From contig NZ_WMEW01000005.1 in the NCBI RefSeq assembly GCF_009856355.1, forward strand, positions 124,001 through 188,000: a stretch of 64,000 nt of DNA, written 5' to 3'. Within the stretch, counting starts at the first letter, position 1. The number at the start of each line of letters is the position of its first letter. Both the position numbers and the translations under genes were made by a program. Shown here piece by piece: positions 51,768 through 60,173 of the stretch. This DNA is from Halobacillus litoralis. GTDB taxonomy: Bacteria > Bacillota > Bacilli > Bacillales > Halobacillaceae. A model generated the notes under the pieces. That model did no database searches. It saw only the letters and a program-made list of their open reading frames with translations, and was not told where the DNA came from.

Positions 51768-52614
51768 ACCAGTATGGAAAACCTATACGACGCGTAATTT
51801 TTCTACACTGTCCTACATGGCCTGTCAGCGTTCAGACCAGTACGATGAAGCTGTGATTATCATTCACGGCATTACAGCAGAATTGTCGGAGCAGAAAAAA
51901 TTCGCATCCGTCTGCCGGCGGCCTGCGAATGTATTTCTCCCGGTTCTGCGCGGCTACGACCAGATGAACAGCCGCGGCGATGTGGATTACGTAGGACAAT
52001 ATGATCACGATTTGTTTGATTTCATCCATTATATAAAAAAACAGGGATATCAGCGGATTACATTGATGGGCCATTCCATGGGGTGTGCCAACCTTCTCCG
52101 TCTCATCAAACAAAACCCGGATATTGGTGATGCCTACGTTTTTACCGCTCCCTTTTTTCACCCGGCCCTGCCTGTTTATAAGAACGAGGCGTCCGATCCA
52201 TCCGGCGGCGGAAATGATGTGGAATATACGGTCTATACCAAGAAGGTCATGATATTGATGACGTTGTACAAGATGAACATCCACCGCTTCGAGAAGGCGG
52301 CAGCCGCTGAAATTCCTGATGAATTCGACAGTTCGGGACGGCTTCATCTTTCCTTCCGGTTATTGATTTCCCGTTTTCCAGAAAAAGTAACAGCCGCTCT
52401 GCTTAAGGATGTTCAGGCACCGGTAACCATTGCTGTCGGTGACCGGGACGAAGTCATTGAACCCCAGGATTTAAAGAATTGGTGCCGTGACACATGGGGG
52501 CGCCCTGTGGATATTATTAAAGGGGCGGATCATAACGATATTCTTTATGATCCCGCTTTTCACGAAATCATAGATGAAATGGACAAGCCGGCCAATGAAA
52601 AAACTATTCAGTGA
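51760..52614 (+). CDS. Alpha/beta hydrolase
   Basis: 284 residues. AVIIIHGITAELSEQKKFA oxyanion region, nucleophile Ser in TLMGHSMGCANLLRLI, Asp in VAVGDRDEVIEPQD (here IAVGDRDEVI) and His in GADHNDILYD. No signal peptide. Resembles lysophospholipase or serine-aminopeptidase hydrolases; the substrate is unknown. AAAAGGAG is 9 nt before ATG 51760, which lies inside the end of the preceding gene (8-nt overlap). Confidence 0.87.
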   Translation: MTEPVWKTYTTRNFSTLSYMACQRSDQYDEAVIIIHGITAELSEQKKFASVCRRPANVFLPVLRGYDQMNSRGDVDYVGQYDHDLFDFIHYIKKQGYQRITLMGHSMGCANLLRLIKQNPDIGDAYVFTAPFFHPALPVYKNEASDPSGGGNDVEYTVYTKKVMILMTLYKMNIHRFEKAAAAEIPDEFDSSGRLHLSFRLLISRFPEKVTAALLKDVQAPVTIAVGDRDEVIEPQDLKNWCRDTWGRPVDIIKGADHNDILYDPAFHEIIDEMDKPANEKTIQ

Positions 52615-53641
52615 AGTGATCCAGTTCCAGGGGCGCGCTGATGATTTTGGGTATGAGCAGGGGAAAAGATTGAAACAAACTCCGCTGTATGAAAGTCACC
52701 GGCAGCGCAGACCGAGGTCCATCCGGCATTATCAAACGGACACGGAGCACGTCAAAGCCATGTTTTTGAACTGGGCACCTCTCTTATGGGAAGAACTGAG
52801 GGGGCTTTCCGAAGGTCTGGAATGGCCGCTTGATGAAACGGTGCATGAGTACAGCGGCTGGCAGCAGGAATGGGATCGATCGGGGTGCTCCATCCTGCTT
52901 GGAGACGATTATATGATCCGTAATTATGACTACCATCCACGGACATATGAAGGGCGGTTCCTGCTCTACCAGCCGGAGCGCGGGACGGCTTCAATCGGGC
53001 CCGGGCAGCGGATCATCGGGCGCACAGACGGAATGAACGAGCATGGCTTGTGTGCAGGCTATAATTTTGTCAACCGCCTTCATCCGGAGGATGGTTTTAT
53101 CTGCTGTACGTTAACGAGGATTCTTTTGGAAAGCTGCCGGGATACAGAAGAAGCAGAGAAGCTGTTAAAAGAACTCCCTCACCGCCATTCATTCAATTAC
53201 GTCCTTTTTGATAAGGCTGGAAATTCTTCTATTCTCGAGGGATCTCCAAGAGGCGTGGTCAAAAAAGAAGGACTTGCGTGTACCAACCATTTTTCCCATA
53301 TGCCATCAGAAAACCGCAGACATTTGTCCGATTCAGAAGAACGGCTTTCACGGATGGTGGACAGGCAGCAGGAAAAGATGGACGAACAAAGCGCCTTTTC
53401 TTACTTAAACAAGCGTTCGGGCCCGATTTTTTCCGATCAGTATCAACGGTCCTCAGGAACGATTCATACAGCTGGTTATTCTCCCCGGACCCTCTCTCTC
53501 CGCTTCGGCCTTGGAGGGGACGCCCAGACGGTTTCATTTCATTTGAAAAGCTGGATGAATGGGGAGCGCTCCCCGGTGAAAAAGATGTTTGGCTGGATTG
53601 ATACGGAAATGGATATCCCATATATCGACGGTTTATCCTGA
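52595..53641 (+). CDS. C45 family peptidase / acyl-CoA:6-APA acyltransferase-like
   Basis: 348 residues, Ntn-hydrolase type. The start VIQFQGRADDFGYEQGKRL and the nucleophile region EWDRSGCSILLGDDYMIRNYDYHP, with Cys98 exposed after cleavage, are typical of the C45/AAT family; RIIGRTDGMNEHGLCAGYNFV and ACTNHF follow the fold. Family members cleave or transfer amide-linked acyl groups. Start ATG 52595 overlaps the previous gene by 20 nt and lacks a clear ribosome site, indicating coupling. Confidence 0.85.
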   Translation: MKKLFSEVIQFQGRADDFGYEQGKRLKQTPLYESHRQRRPRSIRHYQTDTEHVKAMFLNWAPLLWEELRGLSEGLEWPLDETVHEYSGWQQEWDRSGCSILLGDDYMIRNYDYHPRTYEGRFLLYQPERGTASIGPGQRIIGRTDGMNEHGLCAGYNFVNRLHPEDGFICCTLTRILLESCRDTEEAEKLLKELPHRHSFNYVLFDKAGNSSILEGSPRGVVKKEGLACTNHFSHMPSENRRHLSDSEERLSRMVDRQQEKMDEQSAFSYLNKRSGPIFSDQYQRSSGTIHTAGYSPRTLSLRFGLGGDAQTVSFHLKSWMNGERSPVKKMFGWIDTEMDIPYIDGLS

Positions 53642-53711
53642 AATCCATATTGAGAAGAAGGGGACGGCGGCGTACAATAAGGATAGATGTAAACCGTAAA
53701 GGAGATCTTTG

Positions 53712-56700
53712 ATGCAGACGACGACGCGTATAAATTCAACGAAACTTCAAAACCTTTATGCCTTTTTAAAGCAGGAAGGCATGGACAAACAGAAAGATAA
53801 GGTCATGGACCTGATTAAAAAAATGAAGCAGGAGGAAATGGTCATCGGATTTGCCGGTCATTTTTCTGCCGGCAAGTCTACGTTGATCAACACACTGCTG
53901 GAAAGCCGGCTGCTGCCCTCCAGTCCGATTCCAACCAGCGCCAATATTGTACGGCTGAGGACAGGTCCGGCCTACACGAAGGCTTATTACATGTATGATC
54001 CGCCAGTTAAATATGAGGGGATGGTGGAACCGGAAAGAATACAAGCATGGTGCCGGGACGGTGAAAGCGTTACCGGTCTTGAAATCAGCCGTCCGGACAG
54101 CCTGCTCCCTTCGCACGTGTCTGTTCTTGATACGCCCGGGGTGGATTCTACGAATGATGCGGACAGGCTGATTACAGAATCTTCCCTGCACGTGATGGAT
54201 TATATGTATTATGTCATGGACTACAATCATGTCCAGTCGGAAGTGAATCTTCTTTTCTTACTGGAAATGCAGCGGAGGCAAACACCTTTCTCCGTCGTCA
54301 TTAACCAGGTGGATAAGCATGTGGAGGGTCAGCTTCGCTTTGAAGATTACCAAAATAGTGTCGAATCGGCTTTTCAACAATGGGGAATTCAACCAGAAGA
54401 GGTCTACTATACGTCCATGAGAGACTTTACGATCAAAGAAAATGAGTACAATCGCATGAAAGAACACTTCCAACAGTTGTTTTCCAGGGATTTTTCTATC
54501 ATCGAACAACAGGGGGATGCCATTGCTGCTGCCCTTATGGAAGAAACCTCGAGAGCGTATGAGGAGAACTTTGAAGAAAAGCGGGAAGAACTTTTGAACG
54601 ACAGGGAGAACTTGCAGGCGGTACTCGACGAAAGTCCGATGGATCTGGAAAAACTGAGTGAGTATAACGATTTGGAAAAGGCAGCGGCTGATGCCTTTGA
54701 AAAGCGCGTTTATCAGTTTCTCTCCAATGCCTACCTGATGCCGAGCGCCCTCCGTGAGAAGGCAGAAGCTTACTTGGAATCCCGGCAGCCGGAATTTAAA
54801 GTCGGAATTCTGTTTGCAAAAAAGAAAACGGAAGAAGAAAAGCAGGCAAGGGAAGACGCGTTTTACAACGCCTTAAAGGAAACGATGGAAGAACAGCTGA
54901 AGTGGCCCGTGAGAGACCGGATGATGAAGCTTTTGGATGCCTATGCCATTCATTCGACAGAGCTGCTTCACACTGTTCAGGAGATGGATTTCCATTATCC
55001 GAGGGAACGATTGGAAACGCTGATCCAGTCGGGGGCATCGGTTACAGGTGCCTATGTCCTGCGTTATACCGATGAAGTTGCTGCGGATATACAACGTGAA
55101 GCAAAAGCTTTTCTGAGAGATTGGAAGAAAGCCTTTCTTGAAGAAGTCGCATCAAAAAAACAGGATGTACTGGCTCAGCATGAACAAGCGTTTTCTAATT
55201 ATGAAGAGATTCGTAACATCGACGAGGAATTGGAAACCATCAACGAAAACGTCCGGCACTTCTCCGCCCGCCTTAAGGAAAGTTTCTCTGATGAGATTTC
55301 CATGGAAAACAGGGAGCTTGCAGAAGAAGATGAAAAGCAGCTGTATGAGAGGGTTTCTGCTGCTCCGGACGGCCCTGTAGAGGTTTCATCTGAGAAGGGT
55401 CCTGCAAAGAACGAATCACTGTCTGGCGCCCGTGCCGCTTTTGACTCTTCGTCGACGGTGGATCAGGTGAAAAACAGGACAGAGAAAACCTTGGAGATCA
55501 TACAACATTTAGACAGTATGGAAGATATTTCAGAGCAGCTCAGAAATAAAACGGACCGCCTTGACAACCGGACCTTCACAACGGCCTTGTTCGGCGCCTT
55601 TAGCGCAGGTAAATCCTCGTTTGGAAATGCTCTTCTCGGTGATCATGTTCTGCCAGTGTCGCCAAACCCGACAACCGCGGCCATCAACCGGATATCTCCT
55701 GTATCTCCGGATCACCCGCATCAGTCTGTAGAAGCTGTCGTGAAAACAGAAGCGCAGATGCTTGAAGATATCGCAGCTGTCTATCATTCTTTTTCCTCCT
55801 TGGAAACAGTGTGGCAGAGGCTGGATGAAGCGGATGAAGAGATGTGGAGATCATGGGAGCAGAAGGAGCGGTCATTTTTAAAAGCTTTTTATGATGGCTA
55901 TCAACAAATGAAAGCCAATCTCGGGCTGCAGATTTCTGTGCCATGGGAACAATTGTCCGCCTTTGTATCGGAAGAAGAGAAATCCTGCTTCATCGAGTCG
56001 ATGGATGTGTATTACGACTGTGCATGGACACGGGCAGGTGTGACGCTTGTCGATACGCCTGGGGCAGATTCGGTCAATGCGCGTCATACGAATGTCAGCT
56101 TTCAGTATATTAAAGATGCGGATGCGGTTTTATTTGTCACCTATTACAATCACCCGTTCTCAAGAGCGGATGAGACATTTCTGAAGCAGCTGGGCAGGGT
56201 CAAGGACAGTTTTGCCATGGATAAAATGTTTTTCCTCATTAATGCGAAGGATCTTGCCGAGTCCAACGAGGAACTGCAGCAGGTTCTGGATTATGTGGAA
56301 TCGCAGCTGAATGAATTCGGCATCCGCCGCCCGAGGTTATATCCTGTCTCCAGCCTTCAGGGACTTGAGGAGAAGAAGCAGCAGAAAGATGTGAACTCCG
56401 GCATGGCTGAGTTTGAAGCTGGATTTTCTGCTTTTCTGGAAGAGGAACTGTCCCAGGTGATGACAGCTTCGATTGAAAGTGATTTGGAGCGTGTGAAGAG
56501 CTATGTCCACTCCATGGTGGAAAGCAGCCATATGGATGAAGGTGAAAGAAAAAGGAAAAAACAACAACTGGAAGAACGGCGGCAGCAGGCGATGGAGCTT
56601 TTCCAAAAAGAATATGACGGCGGGGCTGAGAAAGCCGTCCAGAACAAGTTGGATAAACAGCTTCATTACGTCCATGAGCGGATGATGCTCCAGTTCAACG

Positions 56701-57299
56701 ACTTGTTCAAGCGGCATTTTAATCCGGCGGTGATTAATGGACTCCAGCAGGATGTGAAAGAACAAGTGAAAAAGGCTCAGCAGCAGTTGTTTGAAGATAT
56801 GACATTCGACATGAGGGAAGAGGTCAAAGCTGTGTGTGTTCGTATTGAGCAGTTTATCGCACGCCATCTGGAAGAAACGAAAGTCAAGATTGAGAAGAAC
56901 ATCCACCATATCGAACCGTCCGTTGATTTGGAAACACCGGAGCTGCCGGATATTTCTGTTCCGGCTATTGAAGGGCGGGTCGATCTGACAGCGGCTGAAC
57001 AGGATCGGATAAGGAAAATGTTCAGGGGGACAAAATCTTTCTTTGAAAAGAATGAAAAAGAAAAAATGAAGGAAGCGGCCGCTCCATCCGCCTCTGATGC
57101 TCTTCATCAGCAGTTAGGGAGAATTTCAGAGGACGTAACCCCATACTACCAAAAACAGTGGAGAGACATGTATCAGGCGGCCCGCAGGTCCTGGGAAGAA
57201 GAAACAGCGAACCAGTTTGAACAGCTGATTAATCATTACAGTGTTCCTGTGGACCGGAAGCAGGTGGAAAAAGCATCCCATCAACTTTCAAAGGTCTAA
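53712..57299 (+). CDS. dynA: Bacterial dynamin DynA (two dynamin modules in one chain)
   Basis: 1195 residues. Two GTPase heads: the first with GHFSAGKSTLIN (Lys55), LDTPGVDST and NQVDK; the second from about residue 627 with GAFSAGKSSFGNAL, VDTPGADSVN and NAKD. Each is followed by long helical stalk and paddle regions with coiled coils (AEEDEKQLYERV; ERKRKKQQLEERRQQ). In B. subtilis DynA (YpbR) fuses membranes and protects against membrane damage and phage. AAAGGAG lies 7 nt before ATG 53712. In B. subtilis it neighbours bpsAB; here it is 26 kb away. Confidence 0.94.
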   Translation: MQTTTRINSTKLQNLYAFLKQEGMDKQKDKVMDLIKKMKQEEMVIGFAGHFSAGKSTLINTLLESRLLPSSPIPTSANIVRLRTGPAYTKAYYMYDPPVKYEGMVEPERIQAWCRDGESVTGLEISRPDSLLPSHVSVLDTPGVDSTNDADRLITESSLHVMDYMYYVMDYNHVQSEVNLLFLLEMQRRQTPFSVVINQVDKHVEGQLRFEDYQNSVESAFQQWGIQPEEVYYTSMRDFTIKENEYNRMKEHFQQLFSRDFSIIEQQGDAIAAALMEETSRAYEENFEEKREELLNDRENLQAVLDESPMDLEKLSEYNDLEKAAADAFEKRVYQFLSNAYLMPSALREKAEAYLESRQPEFKVGILFAKKKTEEEKQAREDAFYNALKETMEEQLKWPVRDRMMKLLDAYAIHSTELLHTVQEMDFHYPRERLETLIQSGASVTGAYVLRYTDEVAADIQREAKAFLRDWKKAFLEEVASKKQDVLAQHEQAFSNYEEIRNIDEELETINENVRHFSARLKESFSDEISMENRELAEEDEKQLYERVSAAPDGPVEVSSEKGPAKNESLSGARAAFDSSSTVDQVKNRTEKTLEIIQHLDSMEDISEQLRNKTDRLDNRTFTTALFGAFSAGKSSFGNALLGDHVLPVSPNPTTAAINRISPVSPDHPHQSVEAVVKTEAQMLEDIAAVYHSFSSLETVWQRLDEADEEMWRSWEQKERSFLKAFYDGYQQMKANLGLQISVPWEQLSAFVSEEEKSCFIESMDVYYDCAWTRAGVTLVDTPGADSVNARHTNVSFQYIKDADAVLFVTYYNHPFSRADETFLKQLGRVKDSFAMDKMFFLINAKDLAESNEELQQVLDYVESQLNEFGIRRPRLYPVSSLQGLEEKKQQKDVNSGMAEFEAGFSAFLEEELSQVMTASIESDLERVKSYVHSMVESSHMDEGERKRKKQQLEERRQQAMELFQKEYDGGAEKAVQNKLDKQLHYVHERMMLQFNDLFKRHFNPAVINGLQQDVKEQVKKAQQQLFEDMTFDMREEVKAVCVRIEQFIARHLEETKVKIEKNIHHIEPSVDLETPELPDISVPAIEGRVDLTAAEQDRIRKMFRGTKSFFEKNEKEKMKEAAAPSASDALHQQLGRISEDVTPYYQKQWRDMYQAARRSWEEETANQFEQLINHYSVPVDRKQVEKASHQLSKV

Positions 57300-57331
57300 A
57301 TGGGAGCAGATCCACATACAATAAAATATGA

Positions 57332-57387
57332 CGATATTCCCCGGCCCGGGTTCTCTTCCTCCTCCCAGGCCGGGGAATTTCTTTTTA
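57332..57387 (+). terminator. dynA terminator
   Basis: ATTCCCCGGCC...GGCCGGGGAAT, 11-bp GC-rich stem extended by GGG/CCC, followed by TTTCTTTTTAT. Confidence 0.9.
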
Positions 57388-57439
57388 TCATGACCACCAG
57401 GAAAGAAGCATAGAGTGTACAGGAGAGGGGGAAGAACAG

Positions 57440-57946
57440 ATGTCGTATTATCATCCGAATCCAGGAATATACAGACAGCCGTTTGCATCCCGGACAGCTG
57501 CTGCTGAATTTTCATCCAGCCCTGCGGCACCAGGACTGAAGGGAAATGTCCAGTTTTACCAGATGCCCTACGGAGTTGAGGTTTTTGTTTATGTAGAGGG
57601 TCTGCCTCCCTTTAAGAAGGAAAAGAATGGGGTCCAGACAGGGCCGCACGGGTTTCATATCCATGAAAAGGGTCTGTGTGAAATTGGTGATGGAAAAGAT
57701 CCGTTTGCGACAGCTGGAGGCCATTGGAATCCGGATCAACAACCGCACGGCAATCATGCGGGGGATTTTCCTGTACTCTTTTCCAATCAAGGAAGAGCAC
57801 GGATGATCTTCTTCACTGATCGTTTTAAAGTGGACGATATCATCGGAAGAAGTGTGATCATACATCAAGGGCCGGATGATTATAAGTCCCAGCCCACCGG
57901 CAGATCCGGGAAAAGAATCGCCTGTGCCGTCATTCAGTCAGGATAA
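57440..57946 (+). CDS. Cu/Zn superoxide dismutase-like protein without signal peptide
   Basis: 168 residues. Copper ligands His73 and His75 (HGFHIH), His95 and His142 (IIHQGPDDY), zinc ligands His103, His106 and Asp109 (HGNHAGDF), disulfide Cys80 and Cys162, and the guiding Arg near GRSGKR are all present. The zinc loop is several residues shorter than usual. Unlike other bacterial SodC and B. subtilis YojM there is no signal peptide or lipobox; the N-terminus is MSYYHPNPGIYRQPF. It may stay inside the cell or be assembled on the spore. GGGGAAG precedes the ATG. Confidence 0.85.
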   Translation: MSYYHPNPGIYRQPFASRTAAAEFSSSPAAPGLKGNVQFYQMPYGVEVFVYVEGLPPFKKEKNGVQTGPHGFHIHEKGLCEIGDGKDPFATAGGHWNPDQQPHGNHAGDFPVLFSNQGRARMIFFTDRFKVDDIIGRSVIIHQGPDDYKSQPTGRSGKRIACAVIQSG

Positions 57947-57955
57947 ATCATCATC

Positions 57956-57979
57956 AGGAGGAATAATGCTCCTCCTTTA
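57956..57979 (+). terminator. Terminator of the SOD gene
   Basis: AGGAG and CTCCT with flanking pairs around AATAATG, followed by a short T stretch. Moderate strength. Confidence 0.6.
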
Positions 57980-58018
57980 CGGATATACTGGAAGTAGAGC
58001 GATATGAAGGGACTGTAC

Positions 58019-58047
58019 TTGACTTCACTCCCCAGGCGTAGTATAGT
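58019..58047 (+). promoter_or_regulatory. Promoter of csp copy 2, giving a ~150-nt leader
   Basis: TTGACT (58019-58024), 17 nt, TATAGT (58042-58047). A second TATAAT at 58135-58140 with TGATCA 17 nt upstream could be an inner promoter. Confidence 0.72.
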
Positions 58048-58100
58048 AAATATAAAGATTGAATTACCAATATTAAGAAGTTCATTCTTCCCAATCACCT

Positions 58101-58140
58101 ATTATAAAGAGTGATCAATTGTATTGGTACTTTTTATAAT
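58101..58140 (+). promoter_or_regulatory. Hairpin in the csp leader
   Basis: ATTATAAAGAGT and ACTTTTTATAAT form a 12-bp AU-rich stem (one G-U pair) with a 16-nt loop. A weak stem of this kind in a long csp leader could change with temperature, as known for cspA mRNA. Confidence 0.5.
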
Positions 58141-58201
58141 ATGTGATTTTTTCATTAACGCAAAACGCATATTAATTTAGAAATATTGGAGGATCCATTC
58201 C

Positions 58202-58402
58202 ATGAAAACAGGTACAGTGAAGTGGTTTAACGCGGAAAAAGGTTTTGGTTTTATCGAGGTTGAAGGCGAAGACGATGTATTCGTACACTTCAGCGCAATC
58301 AACGAAGAAGGCTTCAAATCTCTTGAAGAAGGTCAAGCTGTAGAGTTTGAAGTAACTGAAGGAAATCGCGGACCACAAGCTGCAAACGTAACGAAATTAT
58401 AA
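58202..58402 (+). CDS. Cold shock protein, copy 2
   Basis: 66 residues with RNP1 KGFGFIEV and RNP2 VFVHFSAI. Very like the copy at 29866 (the middle [15 protein letters not shown] is shared), but more acidic. GGAGGATCC lies upstream. Followed by the cold-inducible gene ydjO, which fits a cold-response location. Confidence 0.96.
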   Translation: MKTGTVKWFNAEKGFGFIEVEGEDDVFVHFSAINEEGFKSLEEGQAVEFEVTEGNRGPQAANVTKL

Positions 58403-58409
58403 AATCATA

Positions 58410-58441
58410 AAAAGACTGGCTTTAGTAAGTCAGTCTTTTTT
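58410..58441 (+). terminator. csp copy 2 terminator
   Basis: AAAAGACTG and CAGTCTTTT, with a 12-nt loop, ending in a T run. Confidence 0.88.
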
Positions 58442-58473
58442 CTATCATAATTGAGTTAAAGGGGGCTGCTTTA

Positions 58474-58686
58474 ATGGCATTCGGAAAGAAAAATCAAGCT
58501 GAAGTGAAAGAGGAAGACACAAAGATCTGGGTTTGTTCATCCGATGACTGCAACTGCTGGCAGAGGGATAATTTCCGTACGAACGACGAGAAGAAATGTC
58601 CGATGTGCGGCAGTGAGATGAAGGAAGAGAACAAGGTCCTTCAAGTGGTGGAAAACAACAGCCTGTATTATAAATCTCAGTCATGA
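58474..58686 (+). CDS. ydjO: Cold-inducible protein YdjO-like, putative zinc protein
   Basis: 70 residues. WVCSSDDCNCWQRDNF and KKCPMCGSEM give two Cys pairs fit for one zinc ion, the pattern of YdjO, a small cold-induced Bacillus protein. The N-terminus is charged, without membrane part. It follows csp after a terminator, with a weak GGGGG site before the ATG. Confidence 0.86.
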   Translation: MAFGKKNQAEVKEEDTKIWVCSSDDCNCWQRDNFRTNDEKKCPMCGSEMKEENKVLQVVENNSLYYKSQS

Positions 58687-58693
58687 TATGGTG

Positions 58694-58729
58694 AAAAAAG
58701 CGATTGCTCACGGGCGGTCGCTTTTTTCC
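58694..58729 (+). terminator. ydjO terminator
   Basis: AAAAAAGCGA and TCGCTTTTTT around a 14-nt loop. It begins 8 nt after the stop codon. Confidence 0.85.
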
Positions 58730-58751
58730 GTGAGAGGAGGAGAAACCGGAG

Positions 58752-60101
58752 ATGGACAACAAAGTAAAGCAGATGCTGGAAACGAAACAAGCCATCAGAA
58801 AAAATACGCTTGGAACGATTTTGGACCGCTTTGACGGGGATCTGATGAAATTATCAAAGAAGCAGCGCAGGCAGAAGTACAAAAAAATGATGGAAAACCC
58901 CTACAGCTTCTTCCGGGGGAGCGCCTACTTATTCTTTCATGACGTCACAGAGCTGCCATTCAGGTTTCACACTCCTGAAGAAAAACCTACATGGATTATG
59001 GGAGATCTTCACTTTGATAACTACAGTGTGTTTCAAAATGAAAAAAAGGACATCGTCTTTGATGTCGATGATTTCGATGAGGGCTACCTCGGGTCTTACT
59101 TATATGACATCATGCGGATGGTGGTCAGCATCCGTTTAACGATGGATGAACTGGGTTATCCTGAAGACAGTCATGATGCGATGGTTGATCATTACCTCAA
59201 GCATTACGTGAAGCAGATGGAGGCCTTCCACCATAGAGAGCAGGATCCGCAGACGATGTACTTTACCAAAGAGGAAAGCAGGGGAGCCGTTAAAAAAGCG
59301 ATCCGTAAAGTAGAGGAGCGCCGCGCGTCGCATGAATTGGAAAAGCAGACCATCGTGCAGCAGGACTCCATCCGCTCCTTCGATATCGGCAGGGAAAAGT
59401 TATCCTCCGTTCCGAAGCAGGAGTATGAGCAGCTGGTTAAAGCGTGGGACAACTATTACCAGTCTCTTGACCAAAAACTGCGACGTCCCCGCGAATTTTA
59501 CCGGATCAAGGACATCGTAAAGAAACAGGGGTCAGGGATCGGCTCGACCGGGCTGAACCGCTACTACATTCTGATTGAAGGGGACTCGGGGGACAGCCAT
59601 GAGGATGACATCATCCTGGAAGCCAAAGAAGCCCGGACACCGATTCCTGCGTATTTCTTCCCATATGATGAGCAGTTCTGGACAGAGCACCGTCAGCAGG
59701 GAAGGCGTGTCATTCACACTCAGCAGGCCATGCACCATTTGTCCGATCCCTATCTCGGTTACTTTACGATGAATAACCGCGATTATTATGTGCGTGAACG
59801 TTCTCCTTATTCCAAAGATTTAAAGCCGAAACACCTCCTGGAAGAGAAGCGGCTGAAGAAAACGTTGAAAACGATGGCACAAATCAGCGCCAAGATTCAC
59901 GCGCGCGCTGACGCAGATATTAATGAAGGCATTCTTCCCTATCACAGCGAAGATGCGATTATGGAAGTCATCAAAGGAAATAAGGATGATTTCCGCACGG
60001 AACTCATCCTCTGGTCCAGGCATTACAAGGAAAGAGTCAGCAGGGATTATCAGCTGTTTCTGGAATGGTCGAGAGAAAATGACTACGTGAAATCTCCATG
60101 A
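58752..60101 (+). CDS. DUF2252 family protein (kinase-like fold)
   Basis: 449 residues. The segment WIMGDLHFDNYSVFQNEKKDIVFDVDDFDEG resembles the catalytic and metal loops of aminoglycoside-phosphotransferase-like kinases (HGDxxxxN and DxD), which is the reason DUF2252 is thought to be a kinase-like fold. Other family blocks: NPYSFFRGSAYLFFHD, IKDIVKKQGSGIGSTGLNRYYILIEG and AQISAKIHARADADIN. Substrate unknown. GAGAGGAGGAG lies upstream of the ATG. Confidence 0.87.
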   Translation: MDNKVKQMLETKQAIRKNTLGTILDRFDGDLMKLSKKQRRQKYKKMMENPYSFFRGSAYLFFHDVTELPFRFHTPEEKPTWIMGDLHFDNYSVFQNEKKDIVFDVDDFDEGYLGSYLYDIMRMVVSIRLTMDELGYPEDSHDAMVDHYLKHYVKQMEAFHHREQDPQTMYFTKEESRGAVKKAIRKVEERRASHELEKQTIVQQDSIRSFDIGREKLSSVPKQEYEQLVKAWDNYYQSLDQKLRRPREFYRIKDIVKKQGSGIGSTGLNRYYILIEGDSGDSHEDDIILEAKEARTPIPAYFFPYDEQFWTEHRQQGRRVIHTQQAMHHLSDPYLGYFTMNNRDYYVRERSPYSKDLKPKHLLEEKRLKKTLKTMAQISAKIHARADADINEGILPYHSEDAIMEVIKGNKDDFRTELILWSRHYKERVSRDYQLFLEWSRENDYVKSP

Positions 60102-60173
60102 TGACTGTTCTATGAAGCGGATGAATGATATACTTTTCTTGTTCTACAAACGAAAGCAATGGAGGATTCAGAC

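Noticed and set aside
56337-57107. A 256-codon frame on - inside dynA
   Set aside because: Antisense to a coiled-coil region; Phe/Leu/His-rich content is what the reverse of Glu/Lys codons gives.
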